Source: JBCCCJ01 sp039029315 | GTDB taxonomy: Bacteria; Bacteroidota; Bacteroidia; J057 | Length of the DNA: 64,000 nucleotides | Reading direction: 5' to 3' | Assembly (NCBI GenBank): GCA_039029315.1 | Contig: JBCCGK010000020.1 | Coordinates: forward strand, 62,001 to 126,000 | Part shown: positions 26,481 through 35,144 of the stretch, in pieces | How the letters are laid out: each line of letters opens with the position of its first letter | How positions within the stretch are numbered: the first letter of the stretch is position 1 | Program-made: the position numbers and the translations under genes | The notes under the pieces: generated by a model | Told to the model about the DNA's origin: nothing | Databases searched by the model: none | The model's input: only the letters and a program-made list of their open reading frames with translations

Positions 26481-27323
26481 TTATGCAGCGATGCGCGTGC
26501 TGCCTGCACGGCTGAGGTAGCGCTGGTACATAGTGATGATGCGTCTTGCAGTCTGTCTGGCCATTCTATTGGGCCGAGACCAATATTTTGTATGTCCCAA
26601 AGGACTAACGCCCACATTGAATGGAATGTCTTCTGTCACCCGACTGGCATAAGCAGCTCCCAACGGTTTCAAGGGCCATCCCAGAATATCATCCCTGTCA
26701 AAATAATTGAACCACTCAAACTGTTCCGCCTTCACAGGAGCAGCAATCGGTGAGACCTGCCTCAGGCTAGAGACAAACATCGGAATGTTGCAGCCCCAGG
26801 TGATCATCAGTTCCAGGTTCTGCAAGCTTTCTATCGCCTTGGGATTGGTCATTCTCGCATTGGAACGATCAAACAAATACTTGTGCTTTTGTGCGTCCCA
26901 GATATAATTATTGATGATCATACACCCCAAAGATCCACCAAGGACTACTGGAATAAACCCTTCCTCCCCTGCCACATTGTCGATAAAGCGAAGAGATTCA
27001 AGGATTTTTTGATGAATTTCCTGATAGGTATTCGGATGTTTGGAGGGATCGTGTTGATAGGAGGTGGCATCGCTCAGATAATGTAGGCAGAATCTGCGCA
27101 TGCCAGACCATCTGAGTCCGTTCACAGCCATTCTATTCCACAACTTTTCCTGATTTTGCTGAATAGCGGTGTGATAATCCACATCCTTGAAGATGATATT
27201 GTCGCTGAATCCAGGTTCAATTCGATCCAGTTCCTGAAGGAGCTGTTGCTGAATTTTTTTGGCTTCCTTGATTTTTGAGTTACCGAGGCCCTGAATCAGC
27301 AGCACGCCGATTTTCTTTTTCAT
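26481..27323 (-). CDS. Alpha/beta-hydrolase-like protein, unknown substrate
   Basis: A 280 aa cytosolic protein. The first strand KKIGVLLIQGLGNSK has the oxyanion-side signature of lipase-like hydrolases. The nucleophile elbow appears as GGSLGCMI (G-x-S-x-G) near residues 129-136. A late His in SPLGHTKYW could complete the triad. No signal peptide. It is convergent with the McrB-like gene, 27 bases away. The family is not one I can name. Confidence 0.6.
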   Translation of the reverse strand: MKKKIGVLLIQGLGNSKIKEAKKIQQQLLQELDRIEPGFSDNIIFKDVDYHTAIQQNQEKLWNRMAVNGLRWSGMRRFCLHYLSDATSYQHDPSKHPNTYQEIHQKILESLRFIDNVAGEEGFIPVVLGGSLGCMIINNYIWDAQKHKYLFDRSNARMTNPKAIESLQNLELMITWGCNIPMFVSSLRQVSPIAAPVKAEQFEWFNYFDRDDILGWPLKPLGAAYASRVTEDIPFNVGVSPLGHTKYWSRPNRMARQTARRIITMYQRYLSRAGSTRIAA

Positions 27324-27395
27324 GATGTTTGTTGTTTGTGTTTGTTTGTTGTATGCTAGGTTGACGAATGACGCATCAATATTCCATTTTGTCTG

Positions 27396-27830
27396 ATGAA
27401 AAAAAGCTTATCCATCCACCTCTGCTGCAGTGAGTTTCCAGGAAATCAATTCTGTGGGAGAGGTCCAATATTCGTCGGAATCCAGAAAAAACAGGAGGTA
27501 GAAGAGCTAACGCCTGGAGATGCCCAAGAAAAGATATTCAAGCTTTCCGTTCAGGTCAATGCGGACAAACAAGGCGAACCCAATTTTTTGGGTCCTTACG
27601 TATTTGGCAAAACCGGAGATAAGTTTCTGTATCTTGTATGGCTATATGTCTTCCAGGGGGAACAACATCGGTTTCGAAGGGCAAAGATCAAGCTGAATCA
27701 TCTCAGGTGGGAGGCAATCGAAGCTGCTATTGCTTCACAACAAGCCCTTATAGCACATATTCGTATGACTGATCAGAAGAGTGGTCCTGTTTGTGCCTCT
27801 CTAAAAGGAACGCAAATTCGCTGGGCGTAG
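27396..27830 (+). CDS. DUF5990-like protein
   Basis: A 144 aa protein (MKKSLSIHLCCSEFPGNQF). GPYVFGKTGDKFLYLVWLYV and HRFRRAKIKL are typical of small proteins annotated as DUF5990. No known function. It is divergent from the hydrolase gene. The family name comes from memory of the pattern. Confidence 0.6.
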   Translation: MKKSLSIHLCCSEFPGNQFCGRGPIFVGIQKKQEVEELTPGDAQEKIFKLSVQVNADKQGEPNFLGPYVFGKTGDKFLYLVWLYVFQGEQHRFRRAKIKLNHLRWEAIEAAIASQQALIAHIRMTDQKSGPVCASLKGTQIRWA

Positions 27831-28115
27831 ACGCGATAAGTCTCCAGTCTGGATTGCGAATATGAAGAGAGTCTACCAATAAAGGAATGATTATGTATCT
27901 TTAGGAACGGTATTGTATAGCCTAGAAGGAAACAAATCACAAATGACTAATAATCAATATCTTACAACCTCACCCGCAAGCTTCTTTCTGAACAAAAAAG
28001 GTATCAAGATCCACCAACAGGACTTTATTTTTTTCCAATTCCTATGAATAAACAGTTTTTTACTTTCTCATATACTTCTTATTTGTCAGACTATTCACTT
28101 CTCAATTCTCTTGCT

Positions 28116-29297
28116 ATGATCCAAAGATTGTTATGCATTTCACTAGGGCTTCTCATTCTGATGTCTTGCAAGCCCGAACCAGACCCCAATCCTGTGCTCC
28201 CTGATCTAACCATACGAGACTCAGATGTCTTTGAAAGAGATGAACCAGCCAGAATGCTATTTGAAGTAGTGGCACTGGACTCTGTGGCTATCCCGATCGA
28301 TTTCACCTATCAAATCATTCCCGTTACGGCTGAGCCAGATGTAGATTTTGTCCTTGCAAATGGCTCCGGGACGATAGAAGCAGGCAATCGGTCTGTCAAT
28401 ATTGAAGTCCAGATTTTGGGCGATGATCTGAACGAAATGGATGAAAAACTGATTGTTACGATCACCAGTGCTAGCAATGCAAAGTTGGTTGACTCAACTG
28501 GAACTGGGGTGATCGTGGATGACGATGCGCCTGTTCCGACAGATGCTGATGGGTATATCACAGCAGAATCGATCTATGGCTATGATCTTGTCTGGCAAGA
28601 TGAATTTGATGGCACAGAACTGGACCCGGCTAGCTACAACATTGATATTGGCGACGGATGTCCCAATCTTTGCGGATGGGGGAACGATGAAAAACAATGG
28701 TATACGGATGACCCAAGCAATCTTCGGCTGGAAGATGGAAAAATGATCCTCACAGCAACCAAGACCGGCACCTCAGACTATCAATCTGCCAGAGTACAAA
28801 CCAAAGGCAAAAAAGAATTCAAATTTGGTCGAATAGATATCAGAGCCAAACTCCCAAAAGGTCAGGGAATCTGGCCTGCGATCTGGATGCTTGGTCAAAA
28901 TATCGATGACGTTGGTTGGCCTGCCTGTGGGGAAATCGACATCATGGAACTCGTGGGTCATCAGCCCAAGACTGTTCATGGTACAGCTCACTGGGGTCCC
29001 CAGGGCAGAGGGTATAGCACCTATTCCACCTCCTCCTATTTTATCGATCAGGATTTTCAGGAAGCTTTCCATGTCTTCAGTCTTGTTTGGGAGTTGAATC
29101 AAATGGTTTGGTATGTAGATGAGACTCGCTTCAAAACCATTACCTCTAAAGATATGCAGGGAGAAACCTATCGGTTCAATCAGGATTTCTATTTTATCTT
29201 CAATATCGCAGTCGGTGGTCGGTGGCCAGGTCTTCCAGATGAGACCACTGTATTTCCTCAGACCATGGAGATTGACTATGTGCGCGTATTTCAGTAG
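28116..29297 (+). CDS. GH16 family endo-beta-glucanase lipoprotein
   Basis: A 393 aa protein from the ATG at 28116 (MIQRLLCISLGLLILMSCKP), giving a lipoprotein signal with Cys at residue 18. An upstream in-frame ATG at 28044 lacks a proper signal. Residues ~30-140 form a Calx-beta-like beta-sandwich (ILGDDLNEMDEKLIVTI). The GH16 catalytic domain follows, with the E-x-D-x-x-E site as EIDIMELVG (Glu 273, Asp 275, Glu 278). The cleft strands (QGIWPAIWMLG) fit laminarinase-type beta-1,3-glucanases. It would act on algal or fungal beta-glucans at the surface. It is not next to a SusCD pair. A hairpin at 29373 closes it. Confidence 0.93.
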   Translation: MIQRLLCISLGLLILMSCKPEPDPNPVLPDLTIRDSDVFERDEPARMLFEVVALDSVAIPIDFTYQIIPVTAEPDVDFVLANGSGTIEAGNRSVNIEVQILGDDLNEMDEKLIVTITSASNAKLVDSTGTGVIVDDDAPVPTDADGYITAESIYGYDLVWQDEFDGTELDPASYNIDIGDGCPNLCGWGNDEKQWYTDDPSNLRLEDGKMILTATKTGTSDYQSARVQTKGKKEFKFGRIDIRAKLPKGQGIWPAIWMLGQNIDDVGWPACGEIDIMELVGHQPKTVHGTAHWGPQGRGYSTYSTSSYFIDQDFQEAFHVFSLVWELNQMVWYVDETRFKTITSKDMQGETYRFNQDFYFIFNIAVGGRWPGLPDETTVFPQTMEIDYVRVFQ

Positions 29298-29372
29298 GCT
29301 CTCCAAAGCTGTCTTCTGCAAGGTCTAGAAGTCCTGTGATTCTTCCCTTCATTGATTCCAATCCGTAGAGTT

Positions 29373-29411
29373 CGGAGGGGGTTCCAGCGGGCAAAGCCGG
29401 AATCCCCTCCG
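29373..29411. terminator. Convergent hairpin
   Basis: A long inverted repeat (CGGAGGGGGTTCCAGC / GCCGGAATCCCCTCCG, two mismatches) with a 7-base loop, between the GH16 gene and the end of the next minus-strand gene. Confidence 0.65.
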
Positions 29412-29418
29412 CGCACAT

Positions 29419-32403
29419 TTATGATGATGGCTGCTGTAAAAAGGCCAGCAGATCGGCCATTTCCTCTTGACTCATGCTGCCTTCAAGGCCTTCAGGCATG
29501 AGCGAGATGCCAAGAGAAGACAATTCTTCAATATTTGATTTGCTGATGGTTTGTTCTGTTCCGCCCATCATTCGCAGACTTACTTCGGAATCGGTCTCTC
29601 GATAGACCATCCCTGTATAGATATTGCCATCTTTGGTTCGGACCTGATGGTTGAGATATTTGGGGTCAACTCCGGCATTGGGATCAAGGATCTCATGTAA
29701 AAGGGATTCTTTGCTTTTTCGATGGATTTCCGTCAGGACAGGACCAACCTCCTTGCCGAGGCTTCCATACTGATGACAATTGGAACAGAGGGTTGTAAAA
29801 ACCTGTTGACCATTGGTGGCATTCCCTGCCAGACTCAAGGCTGGCCGCATCCCTTCGATGGCCTCCTTGCGTTGCACGACTCCCGCATCAGAGAAGAGGG
29901 CTTCTGCCCTCGATTTGACAGATTCATTTTTGGAGAACAACAAGACTCGCCTTCTTTCCAGATCCAGATTGAGTTCGCCGGGATTGATCTTGCCTTCTTC
30001 CAGTGCTGTCAGGAGTAGATCATGATTGCTTCTTTTGTAGAGCAGAATGTTTCCTGCAGATTTTCGTGCTTCCGGTCCGAGGGTTGGCCACAGTTCCAGC
30101 AAGTGACTGGCAATGTCTGTATCATCTGCTTCCCACAATTGTCTGAGGGCTTCTTGCTGGATATCTAGTGGATGTTTGCTGTCAATCAGATCGAGCAAGA
30201 TCATTTTTCTCCTGCTGAATTTGTCCAGCCCATATAAACGTAAATATTCCAGTCGCTCTTCGGTCGAGAGAGAGCTGGCAAACACGAGCTTGGACGCGCG
30301 GTTCAGCTGAGATCGCATGGCAGCAGAGACAGCCAGGCCCATCGTCTGGCGCAAATGGCCGCTTGCCCTCAGCACTGCTATTCTTTTACCGGCTTCCAAT
30401 CGATCCAAAGCTGTTTGCAGGGATGCCGCTCTTCGGGATACTGTCTGGTTTTGTGCCCATCCTTCAGCCATGGCTTCGAGCATCGCCACATGATGCGGTT
30501 CGTCCATGATTTCGGTACCGGCCATGAATCCCAGTAAGCGATCAGCTTCCTGATGTCGATGATCTTTGCCGATCAATCTGCTAAGGGTAGTAGCGGTCGT
30601 GAGTCTGGCTTCGGTAATTGGGCCAAATTTTCCATTGAGCAACAACTCACAGAAGATAGCTGGTTGTCGTTGGACGGCACTTGCCACTGCCATGCTTGTC
30701 CAGATATCCGTTCCTTCCCCCGCCAGTGCATTCGTCAGTGAGAACAGAAAGGACTCCGCAAATTCCTTATATCTCTGATCATCCAGTCTGCTCAATGCCA
30801 AAATGGCCTGCATTTGCACCCGAGGATTGGTCTCGGCTTTGTCGATGATCTCGATCAGAAGAGGAATCAGATCTGGATGCTGGTTCAGCCGTTTTTCTGC
30901 AATTTTGATCGCATTTTCCTGCACGCCATCACTGGCATCTTTCAGCGCCTTGACCAAGCTGCTATGAGAGAGTTCTGACATGCCTTCCAGGGTCCACATG
31001 GCATGGAGTCTGGCCAAGGATATGCCTTGTGATTCGAGGATTTGTTCTAGATCAGGAACCAGCTCGACAGGATTTTTTTCCACCAATAATCGTTGGGCAG
31101 TTGTTCTGGTCCACTGGTTTTCATCTCCCAACAACAACAAAAGGTCTTTTGCTTTGTCTTTGTTGAAAACAGGAATCGCAGAAGGTGTTCCCTGAATTGG
31201 AAAGATTCGGTAGATCCGGCCTTTTTCTTTCCCCGCGCTCAAATCCTGTGTCGCCTCAATCTCATCTGGAATCCACTCAGGGTGTTCGATGACATCTCTG
31301 TGCATGTCCATCAGATACAGAGCACCATCGGGTCCCGTACGCATATTGACAGGTCGAAATGCACGGTCGGATGAAGCCAGAAATTCTGCTTTTTCCCGTT
31401 TTCGAGAAGCCTTGAAGGAGGCTTTGTCCTGAGAGAGCACATCCATATGGATCAAGTTGAGGACAACATCACACACAAAGAGGTTGTCATTGAAGCCTTC
31501 AGGAAAGGCGTTGCCCCCATAATATGTAATCCCGCAAGCACCAGAAAAGTAACCGGATTGTTCTGGATGATTGACCCGGGTTTCTTGCTCTCCGATGGGA
31601 TAAATGCGCGACAGACCATTTTCTTCATGATCTGAAACATTGCTGAGCGCATGTGCTGGATCGGTAGGAAGACCGTCAAGGTACTTGCTCTCAAAAACCA
31701 AATGAGAGACATGCTCCAGGTTGTGCGTTTCGTACATATGCCCCCAGTCATCAAAGGCCAATTCAAATCCCCCACTGGATTCGCCTACACGTTCGAGGAT
31801 TTTTTTCTCAATATCAAACCGAAAATCTTCTCCCCGAAGGCTTAGCTTGCTGGAAGAATCTCCGGCAAAGTAGGGGGCTCCATTGTTGCCACCATTGGCT
31901 GCGTAAATCATGTTGTCCAGCCCGTAGGTCAAGCCATTGAAGTTGTGTTGAAGATTGCCCACCTCAAAGCCTTCCATGATGATGTCTCGCTGATCAGATT
32001 TACCATCGCCATCTGTGTCCTTGAGGAAGAGGAGATGCGGAGGAGCAGCTACCAGCATCCCGCCCTTGTATGGCAAAAAGGAAGAGGCCACGCCTAATCC
32101 ATCGGCATAGACTTGACGGTTGTCAAATGTTCCATCCTGATTGTTGTCTGTCAGGAGAATGATGCGGCTGTCTTCATCTCGCAAGGGATATCCTGGCATT
32201 TCCAATACGAAAGCCTGACCGAATTCATCGAATTTCATGTCTACTGGATCGAATATCAGCGGTTCTGATGCGACAAGGGTCAATTGAAAATCAGGATGAA
32301 TCTCAAATCCATCTGGCAGGCTTGATTGTTCTCCTTCACAGGAATAAAGAATCATACAGGACAGAAAAATGAGGAGGGGGAAGAGTGGTGAAAATTTTCG
32401 CAT
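29419..32403 (-). CDS. PVC-type propeller/HEAT/cytochrome c lipoprotein
   Basis: A 994 aa exported protein from the ATG at 32403 (MRKFSPLFPLLIFLSCMILYSC), lipobox Cys near residue 22. The N-terminal half is the PVC-type membrane-bound dehydrogenase propeller (DPVDMKFDEFGQAFVLEMPGY, DTDGDGKSD, RPVNMRTGPDGALYLMDMHR). Then come HEAT-like repeats (~430-830) and a C-terminal cytochrome c domain with CSNCH, followed by a conserved tail (LLHEILDPNAGVDPKYLNH). It is the same architecture as the gene at 15818-19000 minus the SGNH-like domain. It is co-oriented with the CRTAC1 lipoprotein upstream, 98 bases apart. Confidence 0.88.
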   Translation of the reverse strand: MRKFSPLFPLLIFLSCMILYSCEGEQSSLPDGFEIHPDFQLTLVASEPLIFDPVDMKFDEFGQAFVLEMPGYPLRDEDSRIILLTDNNQDGTFDNRQVYADGLGVASSFLPYKGGMLVAAPPHLLFLKDTDGDGKSDQRDIIMEGFEVGNLQHNFNGLTYGLDNMIYAANGGNNGAPYFAGDSSSKLSLRGEDFRFDIEKKILERVGESSGGFELAFDDWGHMYETHNLEHVSHLVFESKYLDGLPTDPAHALSNVSDHEENGLSRIYPIGEQETRVNHPEQSGYFSGACGITYYGGNAFPEGFNDNLFVCDVVLNLIHMDVLSQDKASFKASRKREKAEFLASSDRAFRPVNMRTGPDGALYLMDMHRDVIEHPEWIPDEIEATQDLSAGKEKGRIYRIFPIQGTPSAIPVFNKDKAKDLLLLLGDENQWTRTTAQRLLVEKNPVELVPDLEQILESQGISLARLHAMWTLEGMSELSHSSLVKALKDASDGVQENAIKIAEKRLNQHPDLIPLLIEIIDKAETNPRVQMQAILALSRLDDQRYKEFAESFLFSLTNALAGEGTDIWTSMAVASAVQRQPAIFCELLLNGKFGPITEARLTTATTLSRLIGKDHRHQEADRLLGFMAGTEIMDEPHHVAMLEAMAEGWAQNQTVSRRAASLQTALDRLEAGKRIAVLRASGHLRQTMGLAVSAAMRSQLNRASKLVFASSLSTEERLEYLRLYGLDKFSRRKMILLDLIDSKHPLDIQQEALRQLWEADDTDIASHLLELWPTLGPEARKSAGNILLYKRSNHDLLLTALEEGKINPGELNLDLERRRVLLFSKNESVKSRAEALFSDAGVVQRKEAIEGMRPALSLAGNATNGQQVFTTLCSNCHQYGSLGKEVGPVLTEIHRKSKESLLHEILDPNAGVDPKYLNHQVRTKDGNIYTGMVYRETDSEVSLRMMGGTEQTISKSNIEELSSLGISLMPEGLEGSMSQEEMADLLAFLQQPSS

Positions 32404-32501
32404 AGTAATAGCTTTTGCAGAGGAAGAAGCAAGGTAAGAAAAAGGACTCACATTGACTGAGGCAGAGCGGGGGGATGACAACTTCAAAACTGGCACTCCG
32501 C

Positions 32502-34658
32502 TTATTCTAATTTGTCAGCTCCTTCTGCTACTATGTACCGACGATTCATCTCAACCGAATTGTATCTGGAAAGGGTTCGCTCAGGGTTCATCCACTGTAT
32601 GTCCAATTCTCGGATGCGTGTGGCATCTCCCAAACCGATTTCCAACTGCAGACTGTTGGCGCCGAAACTGCCACCAGTGGAGACAGTCCTGTGAATACTT
32701 CTGACGTGTCCATCTGCCTGTTCGACGATGAGCTTGACTCTGCTTCCGATGGCAGAGCGATTGGCAGTACGTCCCTGCAACTCCAGGGTGATCCACTTGT
32801 TGTGATTGCCGGGATTGTCAAAGAGCATGTTCATGTAGAAATCGCCTTCTACCGCTCCCCCCATCACCGCATGGATGTCCTGATCTCCATCATTGTCGAT
32901 ATCGCCAAAGGAGACTGCATGTCCTTTCTGAATGCTTCCAAACCCACCTGCTGTGGTGACATCCTGAAAGAACTGACCGCTTGCGTTGCGGAAGGTCCGG
33001 TTTGGCGTTACAGACCATAAGTCGAACTCTCCTGTTCCCAGATAGGAATCCAGAAAGCCATCATTGTCCAGATCGCCATAATTACAGCCCATGGTGTAGA
33101 GCAGGCGATCCAGTTTCGCCTCTCTGCTGACATCTGTAAAGGTCAGATCACCATTGTTACGAAAGAGTTTGGCATGTGCACCCTCATGCGGCAGATCCAG
33201 ATAGTCCGCCATAATATTGCCACTGATGTCCAGACCTTCCTGCAAGTCATATCCGGAGACAAACAAGTCCTCCCACCCATCATTGTTGTAATCCCAAAAC
33301 CAGGCCGGGAAGCTGTGAATGGGTTCCTGAACCCCCGCGGATTTACTGATGTCTTCAAAAAATTCTCCCTCCCGATTGAGATAAAGACGATTGGTATTGC
33401 CAATAACTGATACATATAAATCAGGCCAGCCATCATTGTTCACATCAGCAGCGACGACTCCTTTCACATATTGCCGAAAGTCCAGCCCATATGCCTCTGC
33501 CATATTTCTGAAACTGCCATTCTGCTGATTGATGTAGAGTTCACAGGGATAGTTGCCATTGCCGATTCCTTCATTGCCGATAAAGAGGTCAAGCCAGCCA
33601 TCTAGGTTGACATCCGTCCAGACTGCGGTTTGAGTCGGGTAAAAAGAGAGCAAGCCTGCTTCTTTCGTCACATCCTGAAAGCTGCCATCTCCCATGTTTT
33701 TCAAAAGTGAGTTGGGAAATTGGCCAAACTTGAACAACCAGGCCCCACGAAGAATGAAGATGTCTTCCCATCCATCATTGTCATAATCAGCATGGATGAG
33801 GTTCAGACCACGGGTAAGGCCTCTCAAGCCTGCTTCCTCTGTACGATCCTCGAAGGTTCCATCTCTTTGATTGACAAAGAATCTTGCTTGATCCTCCAAC
33901 CCATAACTACTCACAAATAAATCAAGATAGCCATCATTGTTGAAGTCTTCCAGACTGCCTCCTCCGGCATGGCCCTCTACGGCGACACCGGCTTTCATGG
34001 CAACATTGTCAAATCGGGGAATTTCCCGTTCCGATTGGAACACTGTCTCAGGAATCAGAAACTCTTTCGGGACTCGATGAGGATATTGCCCAAGCGTCAT
34101 ATATGCCAGATTCAGAAACCATTGTTGCTGAAGATTGGTGGAGTCAAACGCCAGCAATTGGGTCAATAACTCTATGGCCTTTTCTGAGCCATATGGATCT
34201 TGATGGACGCCACCCGGGCCAATAGGGACAATGCAGGATTCACCAGAATGATGCTGAATACAATTGTCCACTTCGCCCTTGCGGAGGTAGGCCATGGCAA
34301 GAAGCTCCACATATTGCTTATTGCCATAGGTGATGGTTCGATCCGGGAAAGCGGCTTGCAGAAAGGCCTCAGATTCTTCAATACACTTGTCATTCTGACC
34401 AGCTTTGAGCAGTTCGAGCAGATAGGTGTATCGCTTCCCAATGGGGACCTTGAGGGGCAAGCTTGCCAGTTCCGGGGCGAGTTTGGCCACATTATAGGAA
34501 TTGTCATATGGATAGCCAGCCTGGGGAGCCTGCGCAGCCATCTCTGCCAGGAGTTCTGCCATTTGCTGGTTAGAGGCATATTTGGGAGGAGACTCACAGG
34601 CAAGAAGTGCAAGGATACATCCTCCCCAAAAAAACAGGATATGTTGTCTGGCCCACAT
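32502..34658 (-). CDS. CRTAC1/ASPIC-UnbV FG-GAP propeller lipoprotein
   Basis: A 718 aa exported lipoprotein (MWARQHILFFWGGCILALLAC). An N-terminal helical TPR-like region (~25-200) precedes a beta-propeller with many FG-GAP/VCBS calcium loops (DFNNDGYLDLFVSS, DYDNDGWEDIF, DIDNDGDQDIH). The C-terminal ASPIC/UnbV domain is recognisable (WITLELQGRTANRSAIGSRV). Such proteins bind Ca2+ and are thought to act in surface adhesion or uptake. It is upstream of and on the same strand as the 994 aa redox protein, so the two are likely one operon. Confidence 0.88.
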   Translation of the reverse strand: MWARQHILFFWGGCILALLACESPPKYASNQQMAELLAEMAAQAPQAGYPYDNSYNVAKLAPELASLPLKVPIGKRYTYLLELLKAGQNDKCIEESEAFLQAAFPDRTITYGNKQYVELLAMAYLRKGEVDNCIQHHSGESCIVPIGPGGVHQDPYGSEKAIELLTQLLAFDSTNLQQQWFLNLAYMTLGQYPHRVPKEFLIPETVFQSEREIPRFDNVAMKAGVAVEGHAGGGSLEDFNNDGYLDLFVSSYGLEDQARFFVNQRDGTFEDRTEEAGLRGLTRGLNLIHADYDNDGWEDIFILRGAWLFKFGQFPNSLLKNMGDGSFQDVTKEAGLLSFYPTQTAVWTDVNLDGWLDLFIGNEGIGNGNYPCELYINQQNGSFRNMAEAYGLDFRQYVKGVVAADVNNDGWPDLYVSVIGNTNRLYLNREGEFFEDISKSAGVQEPIHSFPAWFWDYNNDGWEDLFVSGYDLQEGLDISGNIMADYLDLPHEGAHAKLFRNNGDLTFTDVSREAKLDRLLYTMGCNYGDLDNDGFLDSYLGTGEFDLWSVTPNRTFRNASGQFFQDVTTAGGFGSIQKGHAVSFGDIDNDGDQDIHAVMGGAVEGDFYMNMLFDNPGNHNKWITLELQGRTANRSAIGSRVKLIVEQADGHVRSIHRTVSTGGSFGANSLQLEIGLGDATRIRELDIQWMNPERTLSRYNSVEMNRRYIVAEGADKLE

Positions 34659-35144
34659 AAGAGTGGCAAGATATTGAGTTTTGGTGAATTGTTCGGAGGG
34701 CTTGCCAATAATAATTGAAGGAGGTGTGCAATGGTGGATACCACATGTGTTTCACCATCACGAATCAACGCACAATTGGTCACATAAGTGAAATTTTTCC
34801 CTATATTGACTGAATGACCAGACAGCATTAAGCTGGTATAACAATGTGTCTATCTATTGGGAAATTAAATACATCGTAACAATAATTTTTTGTGATTCCT
34901 TCGAGAACCCCTTCGCACTGACCCGTCCCCTTACAAATGGGACTTCGCACAAGGCCTTTTCTGCTGAAAAGCAGGAAAATTCTTGCTAGTCCCACCTCTT
35001 GAGGGGGGATATTAGGCGAAAAGGGGGGTTCATGAACAACCATAAGAAACTTATGTTCCACTGTATTAAACCACTTCAAAAAATTTATTTGAATAGGGTT
35101 TCCTGATGCCTTGAATACTTCGAACCTTCTACTCTACCTATTTT
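34659..35144. other. Intergenic region with a foldback element
   Basis: 486 bases before the plus-strand 634 aa gene. The middle (34903-35037) is the foldback repeat listed separately. The last ~100 bases should carry the promoter of the plus-strand pair. A minus-strand ORF of 83 codons lies on the repeat and I do not call it a gene. Confidence 0.45.
34903..35037. repeat. Foldback repeat related to the 148-bp units near 63.2 kb
   Basis: The outer arms GAACCCCTTCGC and GCGAAAAGGGGGGTTC pair. Inside are GTCCCCTTACAAATGGGAC (a hairpin like the GTTCCCCTTTCAATGGGAAC of the 63.2 kb units), a CTGCTGAAAAGCAG hairpin and CCTCTTGAGGG. The order of inner elements matches the units at 63162, though the bases have diverged. 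Confidence 0.5.

Noticed and set aside
25209..27323. Complete McrBC restriction system
   Set aside because: The gene after the McrB-like ATPase is on the opposite strand and looks like an alpha/beta-hydrolase, not McrC.
34828..35079. Minus-strand ORF of 83 codons
   Set aside because: It lies across the foldback repeat and has low-complexity content; no start signal or homology is evident.
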